Below are positions 1 through 7,227 of a stretch of 10,610 bases of DNA, piece by piece. A program made the position numbers and the translations under genes. The notes beneath the pieces were generated by a model. It searched no databases. It was not told where the DNA came from and saw only the letters and a program-made list of their open reading frames with translations. This DNA is from Parachlamydiaceae bacterium (GTDB taxonomy: Bacteria; Chlamydiota; Chlamydiia; Chlamydiales; Parachlamydiaceae). Within the stretch, counting starts at the first letter, position 1; each line of letters starts with the position of its first letter. The DNA lies in contig JACDGH010000068.1 of the NCBI GenBank assembly GCA_013815395.1, forward strand, positions 1 through 10,610, read 5' to 3'.

Positions 1-2
1 GC

Positions 3-1367
3 ATGGTAAAAAAATGGATGACATTGATAAACTTTACGGCGGCAGGCATAGTGATTGCTTTGTTGCTTGCAGCTGTCTTCTTCCTATTGATAAGTTCTAA
101 TGAATTTCCTATAGAAGATAATACAGTAAGAAAATTAAATATTCCTAAAGGGGCTTTTGCAAAACCCCCACAATATTATGATGCTATAAAGGAACCAGTT
201 TTTAGTTTAAAATTTGCACCTCTCAGTGTGCAATTGCCAGATTTGCGTCGTCAACTTAGCTATTTTGGAAGAAATGGGCGTCCAGATGCTAAAGATGACA
301 GACCAGTCCTTTATTTTGCATTTGGCTCTAACAAGGTGCCTTCAGCAGTCCTTCCAGGTCAACAATATTACTTGCTCTATGACAAGCCTCAAAAACAATA
401 TGTATTTAGTCCTGATAATGTTGAAACTCCACTATGGATGGAAGTAACTCTTTATGGAAACCAAGCGGCTATTAAAATAAGAATGAAAGGCGATAAAGAT
501 CAGATTATTTCCGAGCCCGCAGCAAATGCTGATTTTGCCTTGGCTGAAAAAGAATTTGCACGCAGTGGCGGTTCCGCATGGGAACTTGGAAAATGGCGCG
601 TTGATGGAACACTATTAGCTAGACAAAAAGCTAAATGGTATGGAATTGATCGCTTTTTGGAGAAGCATGGTGGAGAAGAATATAAAAATTTTGAAAATAA
701 ACAGCGCATAGATTTTGGAGAGCCTGATGAAATTTATTCTGTTTATGTTGGACCAGAAGATTGTATGGTATGGAAAGACAAACACTGGCAAGCATTTACT
801 CCCGGTAAAGATACATTGGGATACCCCTTACTATGTGTCAAAAAAGTTGATGATCGCATCATGAACCTCGAGCTTTGGGATGTAGAAGGAAAGGGAAAGA
901 TCATTTTGAATCTACTTAAAACAATGGAAGCTTGGTTACCTCAAAATCTAATGCAAAGTTTTAAATTTTTGGGATCTCGAACTCGTTCGCAATTTGTGTT
1001 TGAAATAAATAAGGAGCGAATGTTATTGAGACCTCAAGATTGGTTGGTGCTAACAGACAAAGGATGGCAGAAACTTGTGACCCCCCAAGAAATCGATAAT
1101 TATGTGGATCGAAAAATTGTTGGTCCATTATTTGTATTTGATGGAATTGGGAAGAAAGATGATCGTCCAGTAATTATAGGTACTCTATTTAATTCAGCGC
1201 GCACTGAAATGTCACCGGTAGAACTTCCTTTGCAGCAACAAGGTAATGGACCTCAAAATGGCAGTGATCGGGATCAAAAATTGAAAGGCACCAATTTAAA
1301 TCCTTTAAGAAGAGCTCAGGGCGAAAATGGCAATGGACGCGAACCCCCTACCCCTAATGGAAGTTAA
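3..1367 (+). CDS. Uncharacterised single-pass membrane protein upstream of gspD (possible CT573 homologue)
   Basis: I do not recognise a named domain. The 454-residue product has a short basic N-terminus (MVKKW), one strong transmembrane helix at about residues 10-30, and a soluble remainder of about 420 residues. This predicts a bitopic inner-membrane protein with its bulk in the periplasm. Residues 97-396 hold diverged internal repeats: K(V)DDR motifs near 97, 281 and 385, and DK-aromatic-TP motifs near 251-267 and 344-361. The last 50 residues (from about 404) are rich in Gln, Asn, Gly and Pro and probably disordered. Only two bases precede the ATG, so the ribosome binding site is outside the window and a start further upstream cannot be excluded; the Lys-Lys just before the helix makes this start plausible. 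From memory, chlamydial genomes carry a conserved hypothetical (CT573) in this position. Type II systems usually have gspC, also a bitopic periplasmic protein, directly before gspD, so a GspC-like role is a positional inference only. Confidence 0.85.
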   Translation: MVKKWMTLINFTAAGIVIALLLAAVFFLLISSNEFPIEDNTVRKLNIPKGAFAKPPQYYDAIKEPVFSLKFAPLSVQLPDLRRQLSYFGRNGRPDAKDDRPVLYFAFGSNKVPSAVLPGQQYYLLYDKPQKQYVFSPDNVETPLWMEVTLYGNQAAIKIRMKGDKDQIISEPAANADFALAEKEFARSGGSAWELGKWRVDGTLLARQKAKWYGIDRFLEKHGGEEYKNFENKQRIDFGEPDEIYSVYVGPEDCMVWKDKHWQAFTPGKDTLGYPLLCVKKVDDRIMNLELWDVEGKGKIILNLLKTMEAWLPQNLMQSFKFLGSRTRSQFVFEINKERMLLRPQDWLVLTDKGWQKLVTPQEIDNYVDRKIVGPLFVFDGIGKKDDRPVIIGTLFNSARTEMSPVELPLQQQGNGPQNGSDRDQKLKGTNLNPLRRAQGENGNGREPPTPNGS

Positions 1368-1431
1368 TTGAAAAAATTTATTAGATGATTTGCTTTTGCA
1401 TATTTCCAAAAAAGTGGCTATGTATTACAAA

Positions 1432-1459
1432 TTGTTATTTATGTTTCGTGTGATATAAT
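1432..1459 (+). promoter_or_regulatory. Candidate sigma-70/sigma-66 promoter for gspD
   Basis: TTGTTA at 1432-1437 (4 of 6 matches to the -35 consensus) and a perfect TATAAT at 1454-1459 are separated by 16 nt. Transcription would begin near 1466, leaving a leader of about 18 nt before the gspD ATG at 1484. The promoter lies in the 116-nt gap after the upstream gene, which shows no clear terminator, so gspD may be read both from here and by readthrough. The region before the ATG is purine-rich (AGAAAAAGAAAAT) but has no strong Shine-Dalgarno. Confidence 0.5.
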
Positions 1460-1483
1460 TCCTAAACCTAGAAAAAGAAAATA

Positions 1484-4120
1484 ATGCGCAATACAAAAAC
1501 TATAATCATAACTTTAATATCCCATCTGATTTGGGCAATTTCATCAGTTGAAGCACAGACGATAGCTGAAAAGAAGGCAGGCACGACTCTCGGTGCTGAA
1601 GATATGACGCAGGAAATGCAGCAATTTCTTGCACATGTAAATGAAGACCTAAAGGCTGCTCAAGCTGAATTACATAGGCTTTATTTACAGGTCAATGTTT
1701 TATTTAAAGAAAATGCTCCTGAAGAGTCCTATAGCGACCTTCTTTTACAGATTAATGCCATTCGCGATAGTGTTATTTCGCTCGAAACAAGTTGGCGTGA
1801 GATGGCAACCCAAGGTGGACGTGTCGATGCCTATGCCTTGTGGCATCAACCAGAGACAACATTGGGTCAATTAGTTGAGGATTATGGATCTCAGGAATTT
1901 GTCTATCTGCTTTCCCCTGAAATAGCTTCGATAAAAATTAGCGTCAATTCTAATTTACCCATCCCTCGTTCTTCTTGGAATGGGATGTTAGAAGTCATCT
2001 TAAATGAATCGGGCGTCGGCTTTAAACAGTTAAATCCCTTCCTGCGGGAATTGATTCTCCTCAGAGACAACAAATCGAATCTACAGCTAATTACAAATAA
2101 ACGGCAAGATTTGGATCTCTTTCCCCCAAATGCGCGCGTGTGCTTTGTGCTAACGCCTGAACCTGCAGAAGTTAGGCGTGTATGGCTGTTTCTCGATAAG
2201 TTTGTAAACGCTAATAGCACTATCCTGCAGATGGTAGGCAGGGACATTTTAATTATTGGACCCGTTGCTGAGGTCCAGGATTTACTAAAGTTAAACGATT
2301 TCGTTTCCGCTAACAAGGGAGATAAAGAGTATAAAGTATTTCCTATTTCAAGAGTCAATGCTGAAGAGATGGCGCGGATTTTGGCAGCCATCTTCGACCA
2401 AGGCGGCGGGGAAGGTCCTAAAACACCTATGGAATTTAGAGATAAGGGATCTCTCCCAAATATGAATTCAGGATTTCCCCCTGGTATTAATACTAGATTA
2501 AGACCTCCAGGAGCTCCCCAAGCGCCATTTGGCCCCCCCCCTGTGTTTGGAGGTAATGAAGCTACGGATATCAATGGCTTAAGGATTATCGCTTTATCTA
2601 ATATCGCAAAGGCTTTATTTTTGATAGGTACCAAAGAAGAGATAAAAAAAGCTGAGCAGATTATTCGTCAGGTAGAAAGTCAGGTGGGTGAAGCCAGTGA
2701 AAGAATTATTTATTGGTACACTGTCAAAAATTCAGATCCGGAAGATCTAGCCGAAGTCTTGCAAAAAATCTACATATTGATGGTTAAGACGGGTGCTGGC
2801 CTCGAGCAGCAACGGGGTCCTGCTGATCCACAGCGTATTCAACTTCAGCCTGTACCCTCAGCCGGTCAGATCGCCAATGAAATCATTGCTAAAGAACGAG
2901 ATGCGCTTCCTTCGGAATTGTATCAGACAAGTTATTATCAGCAGGGAAATTATGTTGTGAATCCTTCTCCTGTCGAACCACGCCGGCCAAAACCTCCCAC
3001 TTTTAATAAAGACCGAGAGAATTTTATTGTTGATCCTAAATCAGGATCGATTGCCATGGTCATCGAAGCTGATATATTACCCAAGATCAAGGAATTGATT
3101 AAAAAGTTAGATGTCCCTAAAAGAATGGTCCAAATTGAAGCTTTGTTATTTGAAAGACGTTTGAATAGAGAAAATAATTTTGGCTTGAATTTATTAAGAA
3201 TAGGCGATTGCGCAGACAATTCGGATTTTACCTGTTTTGATTTTAGTCCAACAGGCTTACTACAATTTATTCTTAGTCGCAAAAAGACTTGTTCGATGCC
3301 GGCCTATGATTTGACGTATCGTTTTTTAATGACCCAAGAAGATATACAGATTAACGCCAGCCCCTCTGTGGTCGCTATTAATCAAACGCCTGCAACTATC
3401 GCTATCGTGGAAGAGATTTCCATAAATACAGGTATTTATAATGTGGCCACCGTAGGAGGTGTCACTCTCCAAAAAGCATTCACAAGAGCACAATACGGGA
3501 TTACAATTGATATTACTCCTACAATTCATATCACCTCTGAAGATAATGATTTCGCGGAAGAAGAGAATTATGTCACTTTAGAAACCGATATTACGTTCGA
3601 TACTGTACAGCCTGGAAGAGATCCTGAAAGGCCAGATGTTACGAGAAGGCACATCACCAATGAAGTGCGCATTCCAGATGGACAGACAGTGATTTTGGGA
3701 GGTTTGCGACGTAAAATAACTGATGATAAGCGCGAAGCTATACCTTTTATTGGAGAGCTTCCCGGAATTGGTAAATTATTTAGTATGCGCGATTTGCACG
3801 ACTCAGAAACAGAAATGTTTATCTTTTTAACGCCTACAATTATCTCCAATCCATTGGATGATTTTGAGCGCATTAAATGTGCTGAAATGCACCGTCGCCC
3901 GGGTGACATTCCAGAATTTTTATGTGGACTTGTAGCTGCGCGTGAATTCGAAAAAAATCGATTGTTGGTTAATTCAATGGTATTGCTTTTTGGCCCCGAG
4001 CCCGATCGCTGTTACAGTCCTTCCTATTGGAGACCTTCCACCTGCGGCAATGAAGGTATGTCTTGGTTAGGTGAAGGGGATGCTTCATGCGAACCATGCG
4101 GTGAATATGATGGACGATAA
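1484..4120 (+). CDS. gspD: Type II secretion outer-membrane secretin GspD
   Basis: Secretin that would form the multimeric outer-membrane channel of the type II secretion system. The 878-residue product starts with a signal peptide (hydrophobic 7-19, likely cleavage after VEA at 22-24). A helical, possibly coiled-coil stretch follows (about 41-107), then an N0/STN-like domain (about 126-194), KH-like N1 (about 213-275), N2 (about 281-398) and N3 (about 405-545), and the C-terminal secretin barrel domain (about 546-790). In the barrel, VRIPDGQTVILGGL (728-741) and IPFIGELPGIGKLF (753-766) are the hallmark secretin motifs. N2 and N3 are each interrupted by long Pro/Gly/Gln-rich insertions (about 306-360 and 436-510). 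The last 88 residues hold six cysteines (799, 814, 843, 854, 869, 872) in place of a recognisable pilotin-binding S-domain. At 878 residues it is longer than the roughly 650-750 usual for GspD. PilQ or another secretin is the alternative, but gspE and gspF immediately downstream favour GspD. The C9 run at 2533-2541 encodes three of the linker prolines. Confidence 0.95.
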   Translation: MRNTKTIIITLISHLIWAISSVEAQTIAEKKAGTTLGAEDMTQEMQQFLAHVNEDLKAAQAELHRLYLQVNVLFKENAPEESYSDLLLQINAIRDSVISLETSWREMATQGGRVDAYALWHQPETTLGQLVEDYGSQEFVYLLSPEIASIKISVNSNLPIPRSSWNGMLEVILNESGVGFKQLNPFLRELILLRDNKSNLQLITNKRQDLDLFPPNARVCFVLTPEPAEVRRVWLFLDKFVNANSTILQMVGRDILIIGPVAEVQDLLKLNDFVSANKGDKEYKVFPISRVNAEEMARILAAIFDQGGGEGPKTPMEFRDKGSLPNMNSGFPPGINTRLRPPGAPQAPFGPPPVFGGNEATDINGLRIIALSNIAKALFLIGTKEEIKKAEQIIRQVESQVGEASERIIYWYTVKNSDPEDLAEVLQKIYILMVKTGAGLEQQRGPADPQRIQLQPVPSAGQIANEIIAKERDALPSELYQTSYYQQGNYVVNPSPVEPRRPKPPTFNKDRENFIVDPKSGSIAMVIEADILPKIKELIKKLDVPKRMVQIEALLFERRLNRENNFGLNLLRIGDCADNSDFTCFDFSPTGLLQFILSRKKTCSMPAYDLTYRFLMTQEDIQINASPSVVAINQTPATIAIVEEISINTGIYNVATVGGVTLQKAFTRAQYGITIDITPTIHITSEDNDFAEEENYVTLETDITFDTVQPGRDPERPDVTRRHITNEVRIPDGQTVILGGLRRKITDDKREAIPFIGELPGIGKLFSMRDLHDSETEMFIFLTPTIISNPLDDFERIKCAEMHRRPGDIPEFLCGLVAAREFEKNRLLVNSMVLLFGPEPDRCYSPSYWRPSTCGNEGMSWLGEGDASCEPCGEYDGR
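2533..2541 (+). repeat. C9 homopolymer inside gspD
   Basis: Nine consecutive C residues encode the end of Gly350 and Pro351-353 in the linker interrupting N2 of the secretin. Loss of one C would bring TAA into frame at 2580-2582, and gain of one would bring TAA into frame at 2554-2556. Either slip removes the second half of N2, N3 and the whole secretin barrel. Long G/C runs are unexpected in this AT-rich sequence. Whether the length varies in the population cannot be seen here. Confidence 0.9.
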
Positions 4121-5771
4121 AACGAAGCAGCCTCATAGCAAAACAGGTGGAAAAGAAACTTATTCTTTAAGTGAGCAGCTCGCTCGCCAAGCCTTGTTGG
4201 GTGGAGATGATATTAACCGCTCATTAGCGGAACAGTTTGGCATGCCTGTTTATGAGAATTTGAGTCAATTTAGGATTTCGAAGGAACGTATTAAACAAGT
4301 TCCATACAGTTTTGCTAAGAGGAATGTCGTTTTACCTGTGAAAGAAGAAGGTAATATCGTTTATGTGGCAATTGCGGACCCTCTGCATGTGGAGCCTTTA
4401 GAAGAACTTCGGTTAATGTTTAACAGTGAAGTTAAAGCCGTATTTAGTCCAAAAGAAACCATACTATCCGCTATCAATGAGTTATATAATCAAGAGCATG
4501 GTGCAGCATCCGAATTGATTGCCAATTTAGGATCTGAAGAAGGCCGAGGTGATGGTGAAGTTGAGATCTATGATTTATTAGACGACACCCATCAGCAAGC
4601 GCCAATTATCAAGCTTCTCAATCTAATTCTTACGGAAGCCATTCAGCAGGGGTCTTCAGATATTCATTTCGAACCCTTTGAAGATCGTTTAAGAGTTCGT
4701 TATCGGATCGATGGCGTACTACAAAATCGTCATTCTCCGGCCCAAGAATTCCAAACGCAGCTATTGACGCGTGTGAAGGTAATGTCAAAGCTTGATATTG
4801 CTGAACATCGCTTGCCGCAAGATGGACGCATTAAGTTGAAAATGGGGCGACGTGAAATTGACTTTCGCGTCAGTACTGTTCCAGTGGTAGGCGGGGAAAG
4901 AATTGTTCTGCGTATTTTAGATAAAGGTAATGTTATTTTAGGCCTGGATAAAATGGGAATGCTGTCGGCCGCCTTTACTGAATTTAAGCAATTGATTGCT
5001 TTGCCGGAAGGAATTGTTTTGGTAACTGGACCCACAGGTAGTGGAAAGACAACCACTTTATACAGCGCTATCTGTGAAATGTATAATGATGAAACAAATA
5101 TCATGACGATTGAAGATCCAGTCGAATATAATTTAAAAGGCATTGCTCAAATTGGCGTGCAGCCAAAAATTAAACTAACTTTTGCCACCGGTTTGCGCCA
5201 TATTTTACGTCAAGACCCCGATATTATTATGATCGGTGAGATCCGCGATGCAGAAACCGCCGAAATTGCCATTCAAGCTTCACTCACTGGACATTTAGTA
5301 TTAAGTACATTACATACCAATGATGCGCCTTCGGCAATTACGCGATTGGTGGATATGGGAGTTGAGCCTTACTTACTCTCTTCAACAGTTGTAGGAGTGC
5401 TTGCTCAACGGCTCGTGCGGAGAATATGTTCCGAATGTAAGGCTTCCTATGAACCTTCGGATCGCGAGCTGCAAAGCATTGGACTGAATCGAGAGCTCCT
5501 ACTGCACGGTCATTTATATCAAGGTGCGGGATGTCAGGCATGCTTTGGCTCTGGATACAAAGGACGGCATGGGATTTATGAATTGATGATCATTAATAAC
5601 GCCTTGAAAAAGCAAATTGTAAAAAGTCCAGATGCAGTAGAAATGCGTCGTATTGCTTTAGAAAGTGGGATGGTTGGTCTATTGGAGCATGGGTGTGATT
5701 TAGTGCGGCAGGGTGTGACTACAGTTGCAGAAGTACTGCGCGTTACGCGTGGTTTGGAAGAGCAGGGGTAG
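4071..5771 (+). CDS. gspE: Type II secretion assembly ATPase GspE
   Basis: Cytoplasmic hexameric ATPase that powers pseudopilus assembly. Numbering from the GTG at 4071 gives 566 residues. An N-terminal GspE/MshEN-type domain (about 30-140) is followed by the catalytic part: Walker A GPTGSGKTT (320-328), Asp box TIEDPVE (346-352), Walker B region DPDIIMIGEIRD (382-393) and His box TGHLVLSTLHTND (406-418). A tetracysteine zinc motif is complete: C453-X2-C456 and C488-X2-C491. The 5' end overlaps gspD. Alternative starts are ATG 4080, GTG 4101, ATG 4107 and ATG 4110; the GGAG-poor context does not decide between them. The residues before position 13 look unlike a domain and have no counterpart I recognise, so a start at 4107 or 4110 (overlap 14 or 11 nt) is quite possible. 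PilB-type pilus ATPases are close relatives; the neighbouring secretin and GspF favour type II secretion. All catalytic motifs look intact. Confidence 0.95.
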   Translation: MKGMLHANHAVNMMDDKTKQPHSKTGGKETYSLSEQLARQALLGGDDINRSLAEQFGMPVYENLSQFRISKERIKQVPYSFAKRNVVLPVKEEGNIVYVAIADPLHVEPLEELRLMFNSEVKAVFSPKETILSAINELYNQEHGAASELIANLGSEEGRGDGEVEIYDLLDDTHQQAPIIKLLNLILTEAIQQGSSDIHFEPFEDRLRVRYRIDGVLQNRHSPAQEFQTQLLTRVKVMSKLDIAEHRLPQDGRIKLKMGRREIDFRVSTVPVVGGERIVLRILDKGNVILGLDKMGMLSAAFTEFKQLIALPEGIVLVTGPTGSGKTTTLYSAICEMYNDETNIMTIEDPVEYNLKGIAQIGVQPKIKLTFATGLRHILRQDPDIIMIGEIRDAETAEIAIQASLTGHLVLSTLHTNDAPSAITRLVDMGVEPYLLSSTVVGVLAQRLVRRICSECKASYEPSDRELQSIGLNRELLLHGHLYQGAGCQACFGSGYKGRHGIYELMIINNALKKQIVKSPDAVEMRRIALESGMVGLLEHGCDLVRQGVTTVAEVLRVTRGLEEQG

Positions 5772-5777
5772 AAAAAT

Positions 5778-6962
5778 ATGCCTTTATTTCAATACCAGGC
5801 ACTGGATCAAGCTGGAAAGCGCAAAAGTGGACTCCTTGAAGCTCAAGATGAAAGGGAAGTTAAGGCCAAGCTGCGCGAAATGGGAATCATGGTGATTAGT
5901 ATCACTCCGAAGACGAGCGTTGCTACCAGACAAAATTTAAAAGGTGACAACCTTCTTGCATTTACGCATCAATTATCACAACTTGTTAATGCCGGTATTC
6001 CACTTTATGAAAGCCTGGTGGCTATTGAAGAACAATGCCGTGGAGAATCCTATCATCGCATTATATTGAGCTTATGCGAACAAATAAAGGGGGGGGCCTC
6101 ATTATCTCAAGCCATGTCGACTTATCCCGAGAGCTTTAATAAACTATATTGTTCTATGATTATGGCAGGAGAGTCTGTTGGCGTGTTAAATGTCGTTTTG
6201 GACAAGCTTACTTTATTATTGACAAGACAGAATAAACTTAAAGGGGAGATAACAACTGCATTGGTATACCCAGCTGTCTTGGCAAGCTTTTCTTTTTTAA
6301 TTATTATAATGCTTTTAACTTTTGTTGTGCCTTCTATCGAAGGTATTTTTGCAGAAAGAAAATTAAATGGATTTACGCAGTTTGTCCTAAATGTAAGCCA
6401 TGTGTTTAGAGCCTATTGGTGGTTATATTTGCCTATTGTTATTGGCACGATCACTTTTTTATTCATTAAAATTCGCTCACCTGCCGGCAGGATTTGGATG
6501 GAGCGGCATCTGTTAAAAGTTCCAATGGTGCGCACTTTAATGATTCAAACGGCGGTTGCGCGTTTTTGTAGAACCATGGGGACTTTGCAGCAAGGCGGAT
6601 TGCCCATGATCGATTCTTTGAGAATCTCACGGGATGTTATGCGCAATGTAGTATTGGAAGAAGACGTTAAGAGAGCTGAAATGCGTATTATTGAGGGTAG
6701 TTCTTTAGGATATGAATTAGGGCAGTCCAAATATATTCCCACATTAGTTTCACGTATGTTGATCGTAGGGGAAGATTCAGGCAGCAATGTGACGATGTTA
6801 AACACTGTTGCCGACCTTTATGAGGGAGAAGTGGAAAAGACCCTGAATCGCATAATGGCGTTAGCTCAGCCTGTCATTTTGATATTTATGGGAACAGTGA
6901 TTGGTGCAGTTTTATTAGCTATCTTACTGCCATTGACCGATGTCAGCTCTTTGTCGATGTAG
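5778..6962 (+). CDS. gspF: Type II secretion inner-membrane platform protein GspF
   Basis: Polytopic inner-membrane protein on which the ATPase and pseudopilins are organised. The 394-residue length is normal for GspF/PilC. The start MPLFQYQALDQAGKRKSG is typical of the family's N-terminal region. Two copies of the T2SSF helical domain are visible, about residues 59-180 and 259-384; each carries the conserved pattern of Q-L-V/GGLP or NAGIPL near its start and a MI-GE-SG/S motif (AGESVGVL at 130-137, VGEDSGSN at 330-337). Transmembrane helices are at about 162-187, 213-231 and 362-386, the usual three. The ATG lies 6 nt after the gspE stop, and AGGGG overlapping the end of gspE provides a ribosome binding site, so the two genes are very likely translated from one message. 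A G8 run at 6089-6096 lies in the first cytoplasmic domain. No pseudopilin gene follows. Confidence 0.95.
   Translation: MPLFQYQALDQAGKRKSGLLEAQDEREVKAKLREMGIMVISITPKTSVATRQNLKGDNLLAFTHQLSQLVNAGIPLYESLVAIEEQCRGESYHRIILSLCEQIKGGASLSQAMSTYPESFNKLYCSMIMAGESVGVLNVVLDKLTLLLTRQNKLKGEITTALVYPAVLASFSFLIIIMLLTFVVPSIEGIFAERKLNGFTQFVLNVSHVFRAYWWLYLPIVIGTITFLFIKIRSPAGRIWMERHLLKVPMVRTLMIQTAVARFCRTMGTLQQGGLPMIDSLRISRDVMRNVVLEEDVKRAEMRIIEGSSLGYELGQSKYIPTLVSRMLIVGEDSGSNVTMLNTVADLYEGEVEKTLNRIMALAQPVILIFMGTVIGAVLLAILLPLTDVSSLSM
6089..6096 (+). repeat. G8 homopolymer inside gspF
   Basis: Eight G residues span the end of Lys104, Gly105, Gly106 and the first base of Ala107. Losing one G brings TGA into frame at 6157-6159 and gaining one brings TAA into frame at 6137-6139, both well before the first membrane helix. 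Synonymous codons such as GGA or GGT could have avoided the run. Length variation is not demonstrated. Confidence 0.85.
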
Positions 6963-7073
6963 CCAGGACGTCTCGCACTGCTTTCTACAAATCACGACAA
7001 AAGAAAATCAGAAAAGGCTTAGAGGGATATTTTTACTTAAATTAACCTACCGTAGGGTCTTCGCATATGTTAG

Positions 7074-7124
7074 AAGGTTTCTTTGCTACCAGAGAACTTC
7101 ACTCTTACTGCAAAGCCTTTTAGT
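7074..7124 (+). terminator. Weak candidate stem-loop after gspF
   Basis: CTTTGC at 7081-7086 can pair with GCAAAG at 7110-7115, and AAGG at 7074-7077 with CCTT at 7116-7119 across a small bulge, followed by a short T run. The loop is long (23 nt), which makes this a poor intrinsic terminator. TACCAGAG (7087-7094), inside the loop, is also complementary to CTCTGGTA (7144-7151). The remaining 6963-7227 interval shows no gene I can support. Confidence 0.2.
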
Positions 7125-7169
7125 CCGCCATGATTTTTTGGTACTCTGGTATTCAATTCTATTTTAGTC

Positions 7170-7198
7170 TTGAAAAATTTAGAGAAAAAGCATACAAG
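7170..7198 (+). promoter_or_regulatory. Candidate promoter for the ankyrin gene
   Basis: TTGAAA at 7170-7175 (5 of 6 to the -35 consensus) and TACAAG at 7193-7198 (4 of 6 to the -10 consensus) are separated by 17 nt. Transcription would start near 7205, about 23 nt before the ATG at 7228. This would make the ankyrin gene a transcription unit separate from the secretion operon. Confidence 0.35.
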
Positions 7199-7227
7199 CT
7201 TTAAGAAAATTTAACCCGAAGGTCTCT

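Noticed and set aside
1903..2634. 243-codon minus-strand open frame within gspD
   Set aside because: It lies wholly antisense to the well-supported secretin gene, and its product looks like a low-complexity shadow of the linker codons with no domain.
4730..5143. 137-codon minus-strand open frame within gspE
   Set aside because: It is antisense to the Walker A and Asp box coding region, with no independent support.
1484..6962. Type IV pilus (pilQ-pilB-pilC) instead of type II secretion
   Set aside because: The families are related, but the absence of pilT, pilM-P and pilin genes and the remembered chlamydial gene order favour type II. The naming remains a judgement, as no pseudopilin is present to settle it.
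6940..7167. 75-codon plus-strand frame overlapping the end of gspF
   Set aside because: It starts 20 nt inside gspF without a Shine-Dalgarno, has no recognisable domain, and its resemblance to a prepilin N-terminus is too weak to call a gene or pseudogene.
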